A program made the position numbers and the translations under genes. Positions 37,053 to 49,034 of a DNA stretch of 64,000 bases are shown piece by piece; positions within the stretch are counted from its first letter, which is position 1; each line of letters starts with the position of its first letter. The DNA is from Azotobacter vinelandii CA. GTDB taxonomy: Bacteria; Pseudomonadota; Gammaproteobacteria; Pseudomonadales; Pseudomonadaceae. The DNA lies in assembly GCF_000380335.1 (NCBI RefSeq), contig NC_021149.1, positions 4,578,501 to 4,642,500 on the forward strand, written 5' to 3'. The notes under the pieces are model-generated. The model saw only the letters and a list, made by a program, of their open reading frames with translations. It was not told where the DNA came from and did not search any database.

Positions 37053-37756
37053 ACCTGCTGCTGCTCGATGACGCCGACTTCGTCGGCGCCGACCGGGCGA
37101 TCCTGCGCGACCGCCGCCTGCGCCACCTGCGCGAGGTGCACCGTGCAGAGGCCGGCGACAGCCTGCGCGTCGGCCGCCTGGGCGGCGCCATGGGCGAAGG
37201 TCGCCTGCTGCGCCTCGAGGCCGCCGAGGCCGAATTGCAGGTGGTCTTCGACCGCCCGCCGCCGGCCAAGCTGCCCCTGACCCTGCTGCTCGCCCTGCCC
37301 CGACCGAAGATGCTCAAGCGCGTGCTGCAGACGGTCGCCGCCATGGGTGTGCCGCGCCTGGTGCTGCTCAACAGCTATCGGGTGGAGAAAAGCTTCTGGC
37401 AGACCCCCTTCCTCGAAGCGCAGGCGATCCGCGAACAACTGCTCCTCGGCCTGGAACAGGCGCGCGACACCGTGCTGCCGGAAGTGCTGGTCGAAAAGCG
37501 CTTCAAGCCCTTCGTCGAGGACCACCTGCCGCAGCTCGCCGCCGGCACCCTCGGCCTGCTCGGCCATCCCGGCGACTACCCGCCCTGCCCGCGCGCCGTC
37601 GAGCGGCCGGTGACCCTGGCCATCGGCCCGGAAGGCGGCTGGATTCCCTACGAAGTGGACAAGCTGCAGGCCGCGGGCCTCGCCCCAGTGCAACTGGGCG
37701 AGCGCATCCTGCGCGTGGAAACCGCCGTGACCGCCCTGCTCGCCCGCCTGTTCTGA
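37049..37756 (+). CDS. rsmE: 16S rRNA (uracil-1498-N3)-methyltransferase
   Basis: A 235-residue SPOUT methyltransferase that modifies U1498 of 16S rRNA. An N-terminal PUA-like domain ([19 protein letters not shown]) precedes the knotted SAM domain with [29 protein letters not shown] and [16 protein letters not shown]. The last two are diagnostic. Translationally coupled to tatC. It is convergent with opgH1. Confidence 0.94.
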   Translation: MNLLLLDDADFVGADRAILRDRRLRHLREVHRAEAGDSLRVGRLGGAMGEGRLLRLEAAEAELQVVFDRPPPAKLPLTLLLALPRPKMLKRVLQTVAAMGVPRLVLLNSYRVEKSFWQTPFLEAQAIREQLLLGLEQARDTVLPEVLVEKRFKPFVEDHLPQLAAGTLGLLGHPGDYPPCPRAVERPVTLAIGPEGGWIPYEVDKLQAAGLAPVQLGERILRVETAVTALLARLF

Positions 37757-37866
37757 GCACCGGGCAGCGCGACTGGCCCCGATCCCCCGGCTGTCTCCGG
37801 CGCCGGGAATGACGGTCATGGGTGTTCTACGTGGCGGGCGCCCGGCGAGCGGACACCCGCCATTCC

Positions 37867-40467
37867 TCACCCGGCCATCCGCACCCCGTCGACCGCCGGC
37901 TTCGTCTGGCTGCCCGGAGGAACGACCAGCGGGCGGTCGCTGCTCCGGTACAGGCTGCCCAGCGAGCGCCGCCAGGGCGCCAGCCAGTTCTCCCAGCCCT
38001 CCTCCCAGAGCTGCAGGTGCAGACGCGCCAGGACCACCGGGTCGCCGAGCAGGGCCAGTCGCGCCCGGTCGTCGAGCCGCTCGGGACCGACGGCCAGCGC
38101 ATGGGTCACGCGTTCCGCGCGCAGCCGTTCGATCGCCAGCGACCGGCCATGGCGTGCCGTGGCCATGGCGCAGGCCAGGGCGTTGTCCAGCGGATCGACC
38201 ACCGCCCGGACGAAGGCGCCGCCCAGCGCCCGCTGGCGGTTTTCCCGGGTATAGCGCTCGGTGGCGCGCAGCTCGGGCGGAGCATCGTGCTCCTCGGGGA
38301 TGAGGAACAGCTTCAGCGCGCGCAGGCGCCGGCCCAGGTCGACCCGGCTGGAAAGCACCGACACCGGGATGGACAGCATCAGGGAACCGACGATCGGCGC
38401 CAGCCACCAGAGAAAGTGCGGGCTCAGCCAGGCCACCAGCAGGGCCCAGACGATGCCGATCAGGGTCTGCACGCCGTGGCGGCGCAGCGCCTCGCCCCAG
38501 GAGGTGGAGCCGTCGTCGCGGCGCGGCGACTTCCACTGGATCGAACGGCCGAGGAAGGCGCCGATCACGAAGCAGCTATGGAAGAACATCCGCACCGGCG
38601 TCAGCAGGACGGAGCAGAACATCTCCAGCAGTACGCTCAAGGTCACCCGGAGCGTCCCGCCATAGGGGCCGACACCCTTGATCCAGACCAGTACCAGGCT
38701 GAGCAGCTTGGGCAGCACCAGCATGGTCAGGGTGCTGTAGAACAGCAGCATCGCCTCCCGGGGATACCAGGGCATCCAGGCCGGGAACGGCCCTGCCGCG
38801 CTGGCGGCATCCTGGGGCATCAGCAACTGGTGCGCGGCCATCAGCGCGGTGGAGAGCAGCAGGAAGGCGAACCACAGCGGCGCCGACAGATAGGACATCA
38901 CCCCGGTGAGGAACACCGCGCGGTGTACCGGATGTATGCCGCGGACCAGGAACAGGCGGAAGTTCATCAGGTTGCCGTGGCACCAGCGGCGGTCGCGCTT
39001 GAGCTCGTCGAGCAGGTTCGGCGGCAGCTCCTCGTAGCTGCCCGGCAGGTCGTGGGCGACCCACACGCCCCAGCCGGCGCGCCGCATCAGGGCGGCCTCG
39101 ACGAAGTCGTGGGAAAGGATCGCCCCGGCGAACACCCCGCGCCCCGGCAACGGAGCCAGCGCGCAGTGCGCGATGAACGGCTCGATGCGGATGATCGCGT
39201 TGTGCCCCCAGTAGTGCGACTCGCCGAGCTGCCAGAAATGCATGCCGGCGGTCAGCAGCGGGCCGTAGACGCGGGTGGCGAACTGCTGCATGCGCGCATA
39301 GAGGGTGTCGCGGCCGGAAGCCTTGGGCGCGGTCTGGATGATCCCGGCCTCGGGATTGGCCTCCATCAGCCGTACCAGCGTGGCCAGGCAGTCGCCGCTC
39401 ATCACGCTGTCGGCATCCATCACCACCATGTAGCGGTACTGACTGCCCCAGCGCCGGCAGAAGTCGTCGATGTTGCCGCTCTTGCGTTTCACCCGGCGCC
39501 GGCGCCGGCGATAGAAGATGCGCCCGGAGCCGCCGGTCTCGCGGCACAGGTCGAACCAGGCCTGCTGCTCGGCGGCGGCGATTTCGGCCGAGTTGCTGTC
39601 GCTGAGGATGAAGAAGTCGAAGCGCGCCAGCTCGCTGCCGGCGGCCAGCGACTCGTAGGTCGCCCGCAGGCCGGCGAAGGCCCGCGCCACGTCCTCGTTG
39701 CAGATCGGCATGACGATGGCCGTGCGTACCTCGGCGGGAATCGGCCCGCTCCCCGCCTCGGCGGCGGAAATGTGCCGGCCCCCACTCCCGCGCAACAACT
39801 CCCAGAAGCCCATCACCGCCGTCCAGAAACCGGCCGAGACCCAGCCGAAGAGCAGCGCGAAGAGACCGAGCACGCTGCCCTCGAGCAGGTACGGCAGCGC
39901 CGTGCCCAGGCTCTGCCAAGGGCTCGGCGGGGTACCTTCGACGAACTGGGCGATCGTGGAATAGGACCAGTCGCAGCATGGCAGGATGTCGCGCATGTAC
40001 CAGGTGGCCAGCGCGGTCGGTCCCAGCATCAGCAGCAACAGAAGCAACCTGCGCCGCGAGGCGCCCCGCTGCCAGCTCACCGGCGGCAGATCGCGCGGCG
40101 GCGACGGGTTGCGGCGGCCGGTGAAGCGGCGCCAGAGGCGTAGCAGCGGATTGCAGTCCCAAGGCTCGGGGACGACCGGGGTACGGCGGATCGGCGGCGC
40201 GGCCGCCAGGCAGGCACGGCCGGCGGCATCGCTGGCAAGCCGCCCGGTGGCGGCCGGTTCGTCGCCGTAGCCTTCGCTCAGGCGCCGGGAGGCCGAGGCC
40301 AGGGCGGCATCGCCGAGCCCCGCCCGGGCGCCGCCGGCCAGTCGGCAGTGCAGTTCGGCGAGCGAGTCGGCATCGGTCAGACGCCCGCGCTCCGCCGCGG
40401 CCAGGGACAGATGGCGCAAATACTCATCCAGCGGAGCCTGAGGAAAGGTCGGATTATTCTTTGGCAT
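37867..40467 (-). CDS. OpgH-type periplasmic glucan glucosyltransferase, divergent copy
   Basis: An 866-residue inner-membrane GT2 family enzyme that would polymerise UDP-glucose into osmoregulated periplasmic glucan. Membrane helices flank a cytosolic domain with [17 protein letters not shown], the DxD in VMDADSVM, the catalytic base region [10 protein letters not shown] and a QxxRW-type KRDRRW. All catalytic elements are intact. The second half differs more from the enterobacterial protein than the OpgH2 copy does (for example [20 protein letters not shown] in place of [18 protein letters not shown]). It overlaps opgG1 by 14 bases. This is the downstream member of a tandem duplication; possibly specialised. 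Confidence 0.93.
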   Translation of the reverse strand: MPKNNPTFPQAPLDEYLRHLSLAAAERGRLTDADSLAELHCRLAGGARAGLGDAALASASRRLSEGYGDEPAATGRLASDAAGRACLAAAPPIRRTPVVPEPWDCNPLLRLWRRFTGRRNPSPPRDLPPVSWQRGASRRRLLLLLLMLGPTALATWYMRDILPCCDWSYSTIAQFVEGTPPSPWQSLGTALPYLLEGSVLGLFALLFGWVSAGFWTAVMGFWELLRGSGGRHISAAEAGSGPIPAEVRTAIVMPICNEDVARAFAGLRATYESLAAGSELARFDFFILSDSNSAEIAAAEQQAWFDLCRETGGSGRIFYRRRRRRVKRKSGNIDDFCRRWGSQYRYMVVMDADSVMSGDCLATLVRLMEANPEAGIIQTAPKASGRDTLYARMQQFATRVYGPLLTAGMHFWQLGESHYWGHNAIIRIEPFIAHCALAPLPGRGVFAGAILSHDFVEAALMRRAGWGVWVAHDLPGSYEELPPNLLDELKRDRRWCHGNLMNFRLFLVRGIHPVHRAVFLTGVMSYLSAPLWFAFLLLSTALMAAHQLLMPQDAASAAGPFPAWMPWYPREAMLLFYSTLTMLVLPKLLSLVLVWIKGVGPYGGTLRVTLSVLLEMFCSVLLTPVRMFFHSCFVIGAFLGRSIQWKSPRRDDGSTSWGEALRRHGVQTLIGIVWALLVAWLSPHFLWWLAPIVGSLMLSIPVSVLSSRVDLGRRLRALKLFLIPEEHDAPPELRATERYTRENRQRALGGAFVRAVVDPLDNALACAMATARHGRSLAIERLRAERVTHALAVGPERLDDRARLALLGDPVVLARLHLQLWEEGWENWLAPWRRSLGSLYRSSDRPLVVPPGSQTKPAVDGVRMAG

Positions 40468-42007
40468 GCAACTGGTAGCTCCAGATTTCGGTCAGGCGTC
40501 GGTCGCCCTTGACCAATGCGGCGTACATCTCCACCGGCCGCTGTGGGTCCTTGACTTTCAAACGCAGGGTAAGGCGCCAGCCCCGGATGGCCGGGTGGTA
40601 GCGCAGGCTGTTTTCCAGCAATTCGCCGTTGTTATCGACATTGACCTGACTGGCCAGCGGCGTGTCCGGCGCCAGCGCCTGCAGCGCCGGCCCCTCGAAG
40701 TCCACCAGCAGCAGCGTGCTGCCGTCGGCCTGGCGAATCAGGTTGCGCTGCTTCAGTTCGCCCCGCGAACGCAGGGTCTGCCTGACCCAGGCCGAGCTGC
40801 CGGCATACAGCGCCGCCTCGTCGCGGATCCAGTGCAGACGGTAGGCGAAGTCCAGCGGCCGCCCGGGCGCGGGCGCGCTCTTCGGCCGCCAGAAGGCGAC
40901 GATATTGTCGTTGGTTTCGTCCGGGGTGGGGATCTCGACCAGTTCCACGCTGCCCGCCCCCCACTGGCCCAGCGGCTCGATCCAGGCGCTCGGGCGCAAG
41001 TCGTAGCGGTCGTCCAGGTCTTCGTAATCGGAGAACTCGCGGCCACGCTGCAGTAGGCCAAAGCCACGCGGGTTCTCCAGGCTGTAGGGGGTGACCGTCA
41101 ACTGCTGCGGATTCTGTAGCGGGCGCCAGATCCGGTCGCCGTTGCCGTCATGGATCAACAGGCCGCTGGAATCGTGGATCTGCGGACGGAAGTTAGCCTG
41201 CGGCGACGGCTGGTTGTCGCCGAACAGGAACATGCTGGTCAACGGCGCCAGGCCCAGCCGGCCGACCGGCCCGCGCAGGAAGAGCCGCGCCTCGACATCC
41301 ACCCATGTGTCCCGGCCCGGATGCAGGACCATCCGGTAGGCGCCGGTGGCGCGCGGCGAGTCGAGCAGGGCGAAAATAGTCAGATGACGATCCTGGGGCT
41401 TCGGACGCTCGATCCAGAATTCGCGAAAACGTGGAAACTCCTCGCCGGAGGGCAGCGCGGTGTCGAGCGCCAGGCCGCGGGCGGAGAGGCCGAACACCTG
41501 CCCCTGGCCGACCACGCGGAAATAGCTGGCGCCGAGGAAGGTGGCGACCTCGTCCTGCTTGTCCGCGCGGTTGATCGGATAGAGCACGCGAAAGCCGGCA
41601 TAGCCGAGCTTCCCGACCACCCCGGGATCGACACGCAGCGAGCCGAAATCGAAACGCGAGGGGTCGTATTCGATCTCCCTGGCATGGCCGGCCACCACTT
41701 CGTTGATGCGCACCGGAGTGGCGAAGTGCATGCCCTGATGGTGGAAGCCCAGCTTGAAACGGGTCTTCTCGTTGGTCCAGTAGGCCTTTTCGGCCCGGAA
41801 GCGGATCTGCTGGTAATCGGCGAAGGCCATTCTGGCGAATTCGGCCGGCAGGTTGCTGGCCGGAACGACGTAGGGCTCGCCGGCCAGGCGCCTGGCCCGT
41901 TCGGCCACTTCGCCGAAGTCGAAGCCCCAGGCCGGAGCGACGCCTTGCGCCAGAAAGGCGAAACCGGCCAGCAGCAGGCCGCGGCATGAAGCGATCATCG
42001 ACGTCAT
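40454..42007 (-). CDS. OpgG periplasmic glucan biosynthesis protein, divergent copy
   Basis: A 517-residue exported protein of the OpgG/MdoG family, which branches or shapes the glucan backbone in the periplasm. A signal peptide ([18 protein letters not shown]) is followed by the OpgG beta-sandwich ([60 protein letters not shown]). Starts at 42007 (MTSMIASC) or 42025 (MPEPCAMT) are both possible and neither has a clear ribosome site. It overlaps opgH1. It is clearly similar to opgG2 at 44979-46553 but less conserved. Confidence 0.9.
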   Translation of the reverse strand: MTSMIASCRGLLLAGFAFLAQGVAPAWGFDFGEVAERARRLAGEPYVVPASNLPAEFARMAFADYQQIRFRAEKAYWTNEKTRFKLGFHHQGMHFATPVRINEVVAGHAREIEYDPSRFDFGSLRVDPGVVGKLGYAGFRVLYPINRADKQDEVATFLGASYFRVVGQGQVFGLSARGLALDTALPSGEEFPRFREFWIERPKPQDRHLTIFALLDSPRATGAYRMVLHPGRDTWVDVEARLFLRGPVGRLGLAPLTSMFLFGDNQPSPQANFRPQIHDSSGLLIHDGNGDRIWRPLQNPQQLTVTPYSLENPRGFGLLQRGREFSDYEDLDDRYDLRPSAWIEPLGQWGAGSVELVEIPTPDETNDNIVAFWRPKSAPAPGRPLDFAYRLHWIRDEAALYAGSSAWVRQTLRSRGELKQRNLIRQADGSTLLLVDFEGPALQALAPDTPLASQVNVDNNGELLENSLRYHPAIRGWRLTLRLKVKDPQRPVEMYAALVKGDRRLTEIWSYQLHAKE

Positions 42008-42430
42008 TGCGCAAGGCTCGGGCATAGCTGAAGGAAGGGATGGACGGGACTGTCGGCCAGCCACTCTAACCTATTGAAAAAAATAGAGAAAACCAGAGAT
42101 GTGCGGAAAGCCGCAAGTGATTGATTTTTCTTTTAAATTCATATGCTTAAATATTCTTAACCAAATCCTTCGAAAAACGACGGGAAAGACGACGAGCGGT
42201 TTCCGGTCGGGCAGGATAGCAGCCGCCGGCCTTTCGCAGGACCGACCTGGCGCAAAGGGATGAGGGAAAGCCGGCGCCCCCGGCCGGACTCCCACCGCCT
42301 CCATGGCCCGGGAAATCAGCCGCCGCCAGGCAGCGGTCCGGACTCACCCGTACCGCAGAAGCCGTGGAGCGGCGGCTCGGGGCCGGCGCCAGGCCCAGCG
42401 ACCTCGGGCGCGCGCGGCAGCCATCCGCCC
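42008..42430. other. AT-rich intergenic region between the two opgGH operons
   Basis: About 420 bp without a credible gene. The 42072-42175 part is strikingly AT-rich for this chromosome and must hold the opgG1 promoter; on the minus strand TTGGTT is followed after 15 bp by TATGAA. A 42-codon GTG-independent short frame starting near 42132 (MNLKEKSITCGF) exists but has no support as a gene. Confidence 0.55.
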
Positions 42431-44986
42431 CTATCTCGCCAGCAGCAATCCCGCCGCCTCCGGCGTGCTCCCGGCCGCCACGCCGCTTCGGCAGGCACCG
42501 GCCAACGGCTGGCGCCAGGGCGCCAGCCAATTCTCTCGGCCCTCCTCCCACAAGCGCAGATGCAGGCGCGCCAGGGCCACCGGGTCACTCAGCAGGGCCA
42601 GGCGGCTCTCGCCGTCCAGTCCTTCCGGTCCGGCGGCCAGCGCCTGTTCCACGCGCTCGCGACGCCGCCTCTCGATGGCCTCGGCCGTGCCGTGCCGCGC
42701 CGTGCCCATGGCGCAGGCCAGGGCATTGAGCCACGGGTCGACGGCCGCCCGGATGAACCCGTCCCCGAACGCCCGCTGCCGGTTCTCCCCGGTGTAGCGC
42801 TCGGTGGCGCGCAACTCGGGCGGCGTATCGTACTCCTCGGGAATGAGGAATAACCTGCCGCGACGCGCGCGCAGGCCCCATCCGACCCAGCTCGTGACCA
42901 CCGAAACCGGAATGGAGAGTATCAGCGACCCCAGAATGGGCGACAGCCACCAGAGGAAGCGCGGGTTCAGCCAGGCCACCAGCAGCGCCCAGGCGATGCC
43001 GAGCAGGGTCTGCCCACCATGCCGGCGCACGGCCTCGCCCCAGGTGGTGGCGTCGTCGTCGCGCTGCGGGGACTTCCACTGCACCGACCAGCCGAGAAAC
43101 GCAGCGATCACGAAGCGGGTGTGGAAAAGCATGCGTACCGGTGCCACCAGCATCGAGAAGAGCATCTCCAGCAACATGCTCAAGGCCACCTTGAACGCTC
43201 CGCCGTAGGCCTTGGCCCCTTTCGCCCAGACCAGAATCACGCTGAGCAGCTTGGGCAGGAACAGCAGCGTCAGGGTGGTGGAGAACAGCGCGATGGCACG
43301 CTCCGGGTGCCATTGCGGCCAGATCGGGAAGAGTTGCCTGGGCGCCAGGAAGTACTGCGGCTCCATCAATTGATGTACCGCCAGTAGCGCGGTGGAGAGC
43401 ACCAGGAAAGCGAACCACAGCGGCGCCGACAGATAGGACATCACCCCGGTGAGGAACACCGCGCGGTGCACCGGGTGCATGCCCTTGACCAGGAACAGGC
43501 GGAAATTCATCAGGTTGCCGTGGCACCAGCGGCGGTCGCGCTTGAGCTCGTCGAGCAGGTTCGGCGGCAGTTCCTCGTAGCTGCCCGGCAGGTCGTAGGC
43601 GATCCACACCCCCCAGCCGGCGCGCCGCATCAGGGCGGCCTCGACGAAGTCGTGGGAGAGGATCGCCCCGGCGAACGCCCCCCTGCCCGACAGCGGAGCC
43701 AACGCGCAGTGCTCGATGAACGGCTTGACGCGGATGATCGCGTTGTGTCCCCAGTAGTGCGACTCGCCGAGCTGCCAGAAATGCAGGCCGGCGGTGAACA
43801 GCGGGCCGTAGACACTGGTGGCGAACTGCTGCAAGCGCGCGTAGAGCGTGTCCATGCCCGAGGCCTTCGGCGCGGTCTGGATGATCCCGGCCTCGGGATT
43901 GGCCTCCATCAGTCGGACCAGCTTGGCCAGGCAGTCTCCGCTCATCACGCTGTCGGCATCCATCACCACCATGTAGCGGTACTGACTGCCCCAGCGCCGG
44001 CAGAAGTCGTCGATGTTGCCGCTCTTGCGCTTCACCCGGCGCCGGCGCCGGCGATAGAAGATGCGCCCGGAGCCGCCGGTCTCGCGGCACACTTCGAGCC
44101 AGGCCTGCTGCTCGGCGACGGCGATGTCGGCCGAACTGCTGTCGCTGAGCACGAAAAAGTCGAAGCGCGCCAGCTCGCCAGTGGCGGCCAGCGACTCGTA
44201 AGTCGCCCGCAGGCCGGCGAACACGCGCGCCACGTCTTCGTTGCAGATCGGCATGACGATGGCCGTGCGTGCCTCGGCGGCGATTGGCTCGTCGCCCGCG
44301 CTGCTGCCGGAAATGCGGTAACGGTCACGCCCGCTGAGCAGTTCCCAGAAGCCCATCAAGGCCGTCCAGAAGCCGGCCGAAACCCAGCAGAACAGGATGG
44401 TGAAGAGAAACAGCACGCCGAACTGGAGGATATACGGCAAGACCTGTTGCAGGCTCTGTTGCCAGCTCTGCCGGCTGATCTCGGCGAGATCGACGAAGGC
44501 CCAGCCCTGATAGGGCAGGATGCCCTTCATGTACCAAGTGGCCAGGGCGGTCTGGCCCAGCATCAGCACCAGCAGGATGAGCCGGCGCAGCGAGCCGACC
44601 CGCCGCCAACGAGCCTTCGGCAGATCGCGGGTCGGCCTGGGCGGACTCCGTCGGCCGGTGAGCCGGTACCAGAGACGTACCAGCACATTGGTTCGCCAGG
44701 GCTCGGGAACGACCTTGGTGCGCCGGATCGGCGGTGCGGCCTTGAGGCAGGGACGGCCGGCGTCATCCATGTCGATCCCGTCCCGCTCGCGGTCACCCAG
44801 TCCCAGGCGCCTGGCGGCCGAGGCCAAAGCGGGATCGCCGGCCGGCGCCGGAGACGCTCCGGCCAGCCGGCGATGCAGTTCGGCCAGCGAATCGGCATCG
44901 GCCAGACGTTCGCGCTCCAGCGCATCCAGCGGCAGATGTTCGAGGTATTCGGCCAGCGGAGTCTCGGGAGGCGTCGGATTATTCAT
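42431..44986 (-). CDS. opgH: OpgH periplasmic glucan glucosyltransferase, canonical copy
   Basis: An 851-residue GT2 membrane glucosyltransferase for osmoregulated periplasmic glucans. It contains [42 protein letters not shown] and [40 protein letters not shown] and [16 protein letters not shown] match what I recall of E. coli MdoH closely. Its ATG overlaps opgG2 by eight bases. I take this as the ancestral copy; a tract in its middle is almost identical to opgH1 at the DNA level. Confidence 0.95.
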   Translation of the reverse strand: MNNPTPPETPLAEYLEHLPLDALERERLADADSLAELHRRLAGASPAPAGDPALASAARRLGLGDRERDGIDMDDAGRPCLKAAPPIRRTKVVPEPWRTNVLVRLWYRLTGRRSPPRPTRDLPKARWRRVGSLRRLILLVLMLGQTALATWYMKGILPYQGWAFVDLAEISRQSWQQSLQQVLPYILQFGVLFLFTILFCWVSAGFWTALMGFWELLSGRDRYRISGSSAGDEPIAAEARTAIVMPICNEDVARVFAGLRATYESLAATGELARFDFFVLSDSSSADIAVAEQQAWLEVCRETGGSGRIFYRRRRRRVKRKSGNIDDFCRRWGSQYRYMVVMDADSVMSGDCLAKLVRLMEANPEAGIIQTAPKASGMDTLYARLQQFATSVYGPLFTAGLHFWQLGESHYWGHNAIIRVKPFIEHCALAPLSGRGAFAGAILSHDFVEAALMRRAGWGVWIAYDLPGSYEELPPNLLDELKRDRRWCHGNLMNFRLFLVKGMHPVHRAVFLTGVMSYLSAPLWFAFLVLSTALLAVHQLMEPQYFLAPRQLFPIWPQWHPERAIALFSTTLTLLFLPKLLSVILVWAKGAKAYGGAFKVALSMLLEMLFSMLVAPVRMLFHTRFVIAAFLGWSVQWKSPQRDDDATTWGEAVRRHGGQTLLGIAWALLVAWLNPRFLWWLSPILGSLILSIPVSVVTSWVGWGLRARRGRLFLIPEEYDTPPELRATERYTGENRQRAFGDGFIRAAVDPWLNALACAMGTARHGTAEAIERRRRERVEQALAAGPEGLDGESRLALLSDPVALARLHLRLWEEGRENWLAPWRQPLAGACRSGVAAGSTPEAAGLLLAR

Positions 44987-46553
44987 TGGCGGGCAACTGG
45001 TAGCTCCAGGTTTCGGTCAGGGTCTTCTCGCCGTTGACCAGCGCGACACGCATCTCCGTCGGCTTCTTCGGATCCTTGACGCTGACCCGCAGCATCAGGC
45101 GCCAACCCTTGGTAGCCGGGTTGTAACGCAGGCTGTTCTCCTTCACCTCGACATTGCCGTCGACGCCGAGCTGGGGGCGAAGCGGCGCATCCGGCGGCAG
45201 CCCTTTCAGCGCGGGGCCTTCGAAGTCGACCACCAACGCCGTGCTGCCGTCCGGCTGGCGGACCAGGTTCTTCTGTTTCACGTCGCCCGCCGCACGCAGG
45301 GTCTGCTCGACCCAGGCGGAATCCCGGTCGTGCAGCCCCGGCTCGTCACGGGTCCAGTGCAGGCGGTAGTTCAGGTCCAGCGGCTGGCCCGGCTCCGGCT
45401 GGCCGGCCGGACTCCAGAAAGCGACGATGTTGTCGTTGGTTTCGTCCGGGGTGGGGATCTCGACCAGCTCCACGCTGCCCTTGCCCCAGTCGCCCTGCGG
45501 CTCGATCCAGGCGCTCGGACGCAGGTCGTAGCGGTCGTCCAGGTCCTCGTAGCGCGAGAATTCGCGGCCGCGCTGGAGCAGGCCGAAGCCTTTCGGATTC
45601 TCCACGCTGTAGCTGCTCACCGACAGGTGCTTCGGGTTGTTCAGCGGGCGCCAGATCCATTCGTCGTTGCCGGCATGGATCTGCAGACCGCTGGAATCGT
45701 GCAGCTCCGGACGGTAGTTGGGCTGCGCCGGAGGCTGGTTGCCACCGAACAGGAACATGCTGGTCAACGGCGCCAGGCCCAGCTTGCCGACCTTTTCGCG
45801 CAGGAACAGCCGGGACTGGACATCGACCACCGCGTCGCGACCCGGATGCAGCACGAAGCGATAGGCGCCGGTGGCACGTGGCGAGTCGAGCAGGGCGAAG
45901 ATCGTCAGATGCTTGTCCTGCGGCTTCGGCTGTTCGATCCAGAACTCGCGAAAGCGCGGGAACTCCTCGCCCGAAGGCTGCGCCGTGTCGATCGCCAGGC
46001 CGCGGGCGGACAGGCCGTAGGCCTGGCCCTTGCCGACCACGCGAAAATAGCTGGCGCCGAGGAAGGTGGTGATCTCGTCGCGCTTGTTCGCGCCGTTGAT
46101 CGGATAGAGCACGCGGAAGCCGGCGTAGCCCAGATTCCTGGTGGCGTTGCGGTCGAAGTTCAGGGTGCCGAAATCGAAGCGTGCAGGGTCATAGGGGATT
46201 TCCGCGACCCTGCCGCCGGCGATCTCGTTGATTCTCACGGGCGTGTTGAAGTGCATGCCCTGGTGATAGAAGCTCAGCTTGAAGGGCGTCTTCCTGTCCG
46301 ACCAGTAGGCCTTGTCCGGACGGAAGCGGATCTGTTGGTAGTCGGCGAACTTCATTTCGCTGAACTCGGCAGGCAGGTTACTGGCTGGAGCGGCGAATTT
46401 CTCGGCGGCCAGGCTTTTCGCCTTTTCGGCCACATCGTCCAGATCGAAGGCCTGGGCCGGGGCGGGCTCCAGCGCCAGGACGAGCAGCCCGGCCAATAAC
46501 AATCCATACAGAGGGTGGTTGCGTGATACGGAGAGAACTGAACGAGAAGACAT
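44979..46553 (-). CDS. opgG: OpgG periplasmic glucan biosynthesis protein, canonical copy
   Basis: A 524-residue periplasmic protein. AGGAGG lies 5 nt before the ATG at 46553, an exceptionally good ribosome site that fixes the start [12 protein letters not shown]. The signal peptide ends near ALEPAPAQA. The body has [40 protein letters not shown] and [20 protein letters not shown]. It heads the opgG2-opgH2 operon, whose end is followed 424 bp later by opgG1. Confidence 0.95.
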   Translation of the reverse strand: MSSRSVLSVSRNHPLYGLLLAGLLVLALEPAPAQAFDLDDVAEKAKSLAAEKFAAPASNLPAEFSEMKFADYQQIRFRPDKAYWSDRKTPFKLSFYHQGMHFNTPVRINEIAGGRVAEIPYDPARFDFGTLNFDRNATRNLGYAGFRVLYPINGANKRDEITTFLGASYFRVVGKGQAYGLSARGLAIDTAQPSGEEFPRFREFWIEQPKPQDKHLTIFALLDSPRATGAYRFVLHPGRDAVVDVQSRLFLREKVGKLGLAPLTSMFLFGGNQPPAQPNYRPELHDSSGLQIHAGNDEWIWRPLNNPKHLSVSSYSVENPKGFGLLQRGREFSRYEDLDDRYDLRPSAWIEPQGDWGKGSVELVEIPTPDETNDNIVAFWSPAGQPEPGQPLDLNYRLHWTRDEPGLHDRDSAWVEQTLRAAGDVKQKNLVRQPDGSTALVVDFEGPALKGLPPDAPLRPQLGVDGNVEVKENSLRYNPATKGWRLMLRVSVKDPKKPTEMRVALVNGEKTLTETWSYQLPANE

Positions 46554-47053
46554 GAATCCTCCTGTTGTCCGACACAAGAACGAAGGCGGGCTTGCAAAGC
46601 ACGGCACCAGGACACTAGGGGGTGGGACCAAAGTGCTAATAACGGAGTTCCATCTCCATGTGCCCGTTTGTCTGTCAGGCAAGCGAACGCATGCTTCCCT
46701 GGCGCCTCGAAAGAGCACTGCGTCGATACGGTATCGACCGGCCGTCCTCGTCGGTAAAGGCGGCAACGGCACCAGCGCGGATGCGGGGGCTCATCACGGA
46801 GGGCACGCAGTACAGGCTCCACAGGCCGGGCCCATTCACGGCGAAGGCGGATTGTCGAACCTCATCGGCAAAGCCGGCAGCGGTCCGACGCTTCGGGACG
46901 GGACGGCCATACAACCTCGGGAAATGCCCGCCACAGGGCAGGGCCATGTTGGCAGCCCTGGCCCCGCACGGAAACGGCCGCCCGTCGGGCCTTGGCGCAC
47001 CCGGCCCGGCAGCCGTTAAGCTGGGCGCATCGTTCCCTCGGCTGGAGATCGCC
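46554..47053. other. Intergenic region upstream of opgG2 and the UPF0158 gene
   Basis: A 500-bp divergent gap. Overlapping open frames on both strands are of ordinary GC-rich noise type. I see no clear -35/-10 pairs, only the AGGAGG of opgG2 at its left edge. It should contain the promoters of both divergent genes. Confidence 0.5.
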
Positions 47054-47506
47054 ATGCTTCTGACCATCGACCTGCAACGACTGGAAAACGCCCTGGAAGG
47101 CGACGAAGCCGTCGATCACTACCTGGACCTGGATACCGGCGAGATCCTCGTGGTCGGCCCCGAGGCACCGATTCCGGGCAGCGCCGAGAAGTACGACGTG
47201 CAACCCGAACGCTACCTGCCCATCGAACCGCTGCCCGGTGTCAAGAGCCTGGCGATGCGCGAGGAGTTCCTCTACACCCAGCCCGATCCGCATGCGCACC
47301 CCCTGCTCAGCCGCGCCCTGAGCGGGCGCCGGCCGCTGCGCACCTTCGACTACGGACTGGAGCAGTTTCCCCGGATGCGCGAGGCCTGGCACCTCTATCG
47401 GCGCCGGCGGCTGCGCGAATACGCCCTGGAATGGCTGGAGGACAACGGTCTGGAGCCGGCGGGCCGGCTCAAGCCTCGAGCAGGAAGGTCACCGGACCGT
47501 CGTTGA
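47054..47506 (+). CDS. UPF0158 family protein
   Basis: A 150-residue acidic protein with [20 protein letters not shown] at the start, DTGEILVVG, and a C-terminal [17 protein letters not shown] that is characteristic of the UPF0158 family. The function is unknown. Its final 38 bases overlap the 3' end of dtd on the other strand, and the last residues ([11 protein letters not shown]) encoded there look unconserved. Confidence 0.8.
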   Translation: MLLTIDLQRLENALEGDEAVDHYLDLDTGEILVVGPEAPIPGSAEKYDVQPERYLPIEPLPGVKSLAMREEFLYTQPDPHAHPLLSRALSGRRPLRTFDYGLEQFPRMREAWHLYRRRRLREYALEWLEDNGLEPAGRLKPRAGRSPDRR

Positions 47507-47906
47507 CCAGCTCGACCCGCATGTGGGCGCCGAAGCGCCCGCCGGCGACCTGCGGGTGACGCTCGCGGGCCAGCGCCAGCAGCGCCTCGAACAGCGCCTG
47601 GCCCTGGGCCGGCGGCGCGGCGCTGGAGAAGCTCGGACGCAGGCCGCTCCGGGTGTCGGCGGCGAGGGTGAATTGCGAGACCAGCAGCAGGCCGCCGCCG
47701 AGCTGGGCCAGGGACAGGTTCATGCGCCCCTCGGCATCGGCGAACACCCGGTAGTTGAGCAGCCGGTGCAGCATCCGCCCGATGCTTTCCCGGTCGTCCT
47801 GCGGCTCGATGCCGACCAGCGCCAGCAGGCCCGGACCGATGGCGCCGACCTCCTCGCCCGCGACCGTCACCTGGGCCTTGGCGACCCGCTGGATCAGCGC
47901 TTTCAT
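47469..47906 (-). CDS. dtd: D-aminoacyl-tRNA deacylase
   Basis: A 145-residue enzyme that hydrolyses D-aminoacyl-tRNA (also Gly-tRNA-Ala), a proofreading step. [15 protein letters not shown], the [17 protein letters not shown] active-site loop, and [22 protein letters not shown] with the Gly-cisPro counterpart are all present. ATGA overlap with the pip stop shows coupling, and GAGGAGG lies upstream within pip. Length equals the family norm. Confidence 0.97.
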   Translation of the reverse strand: MKALIQRVAKAQVTVAGEEVGAIGPGLLALVGIEPQDDRESIGRMLHRLLNYRVFADAEGRMNLSLAQLGGGLLLVSQFTLAADTRSGLRPSFSSAAPPAQGQALFEALLALARERHPQVAGGRFGAHMRVELVNDGPVTFLLEA

Positions 47907-48871
47907 CAGGCCTCCTCGGGCGGCACGCCGAGCAGGCGCTTGGCGAGTGTATCGGTGGCGCGCACCAAGGCATCGACGATCCCCGGCTCGCCGGCCGAAT
48001 GCCCGGCATCGCGGATGATCAGCAGCTCGCTGTTCGACCAGGCGCGGTGCAGTTCCCAGGCATTGTCCAGCGGGCAGACCACATCGTAGCGGCCATGCAC
48101 GATCACCCCGGGCAGATGGGCGATCCTCGGCATGTCGCGCAGCAACTGGCCGGACTCCAGGAAGGCATCGTTGACGAAGTAGTGGCACTCGATGCGCGCG
48201 ATGGACAGGGCGTGCTCATGGAAACGCTCGACCACATCGGGGTTCGGCCGCAGGGTGGCGGTGCGCCCTTCCCAGGCGGACCAGGCCTTGGCCGCGTGCA
48301 TCTTGGCGATCTCGTCGGTACCGGTGAGGCGCCTGTGGTAGGCCTGCATCAGGTCGCCACGCTCCTCCGGCGGGATCGGCGCCAGGTAATCCTGCCAGAA
48401 GTCCGGGAACAGTTGGCTGGCGCCTTCCTGGTAGAACCAGTGGAAGTCCTGCGGCCGGCACAGGAAGATGCCACGCAGGATCAGCGCCCTCACCCGCTCC
48501 GGATGGGTCTGGGCATAGGCCAGCGCCAGGGTCGATCCCCAGGAGCCGCCGAACAGTACCCACTGCTCGATGCCCAGATGCTCGCGGATGCGCTCCATGT
48601 CCGCCACCAGGTCCCAGGTGGTGTTGTTCTCCAGGCTCGCGTGGGGCGTCGAGCGGCCGCAGCCGCGCTGGTCGAAGGTCACGATGCGGTACAGGCTGGG
48701 GTCGAAGAAACGCCGGCTCATGCTGTCGCAGCCCGCCCCCGGCCCGCCGTGGATGAACACCACCGGCAGGCCGTCCGGCGAACCGCTCTCGTCGACGTAC
48801 AGTTCATGGGGATGGTCCACCGCCAATTGGTGGCGGGCGTAGGGTTTGATCTCCGGATACAAGGTTTGCAT
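47906..48871 (-). CDS. pip: Prolyl aminopeptidase
   Basis: A 321-residue alpha/beta-hydrolase that removes N-terminal proline. The oxyanion motif HGGPG is at 41-45, the nucleophile S110 lies in GGSWGS, and [12 protein letters not shown] and [11 protein letters not shown] supply the acid and histidine. Start [11 protein letters not shown] has GGAG 7 nt upstream; a TTG four codons earlier is not needed. Operon with dtd, a pairing also seen in other pseudomonads. Confidence 0.95.
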   Translation of the reverse strand: MQTLYPEIKPYARHQLAVDHPHELYVDESGSPDGLPVVFIHGGPGAGCDSMSRRFFDPSLYRIVTFDQRGCGRSTPHASLENNTTWDLVADMERIREHLGIEQWVLFGGSWGSTLALAYAQTHPERVRALILRGIFLCRPQDFHWFYQEGASQLFPDFWQDYLAPIPPEERGDLMQAYHRRLTGTDEIAKMHAAKAWSAWEGRTATLRPNPDVVERFHEHALSIARIECHYFVNDAFLESGQLLRDMPRIAHLPGVIVHGRYDVVCPLDNAWELHRAWSNSELLIIRDAGHSAGEPGIVDALVRATDTLAKRLLGVPPEEA

Positions 48872-49034
48872 GCTCTGCTCCAAGGCTGAACAGGACCATC
48901 CGTCCTGGGGTAGCCGGCATCATAGCCTCGAAAAGAGCCGGGAGCATGCGCCGAATCGGGCGAACGCCCCACCTGCCGCTGCGCTCTTTGCGGAACGCCG
49001 CGCCCTTGCCTAATGTTGACTCCGGACGTAGCGC

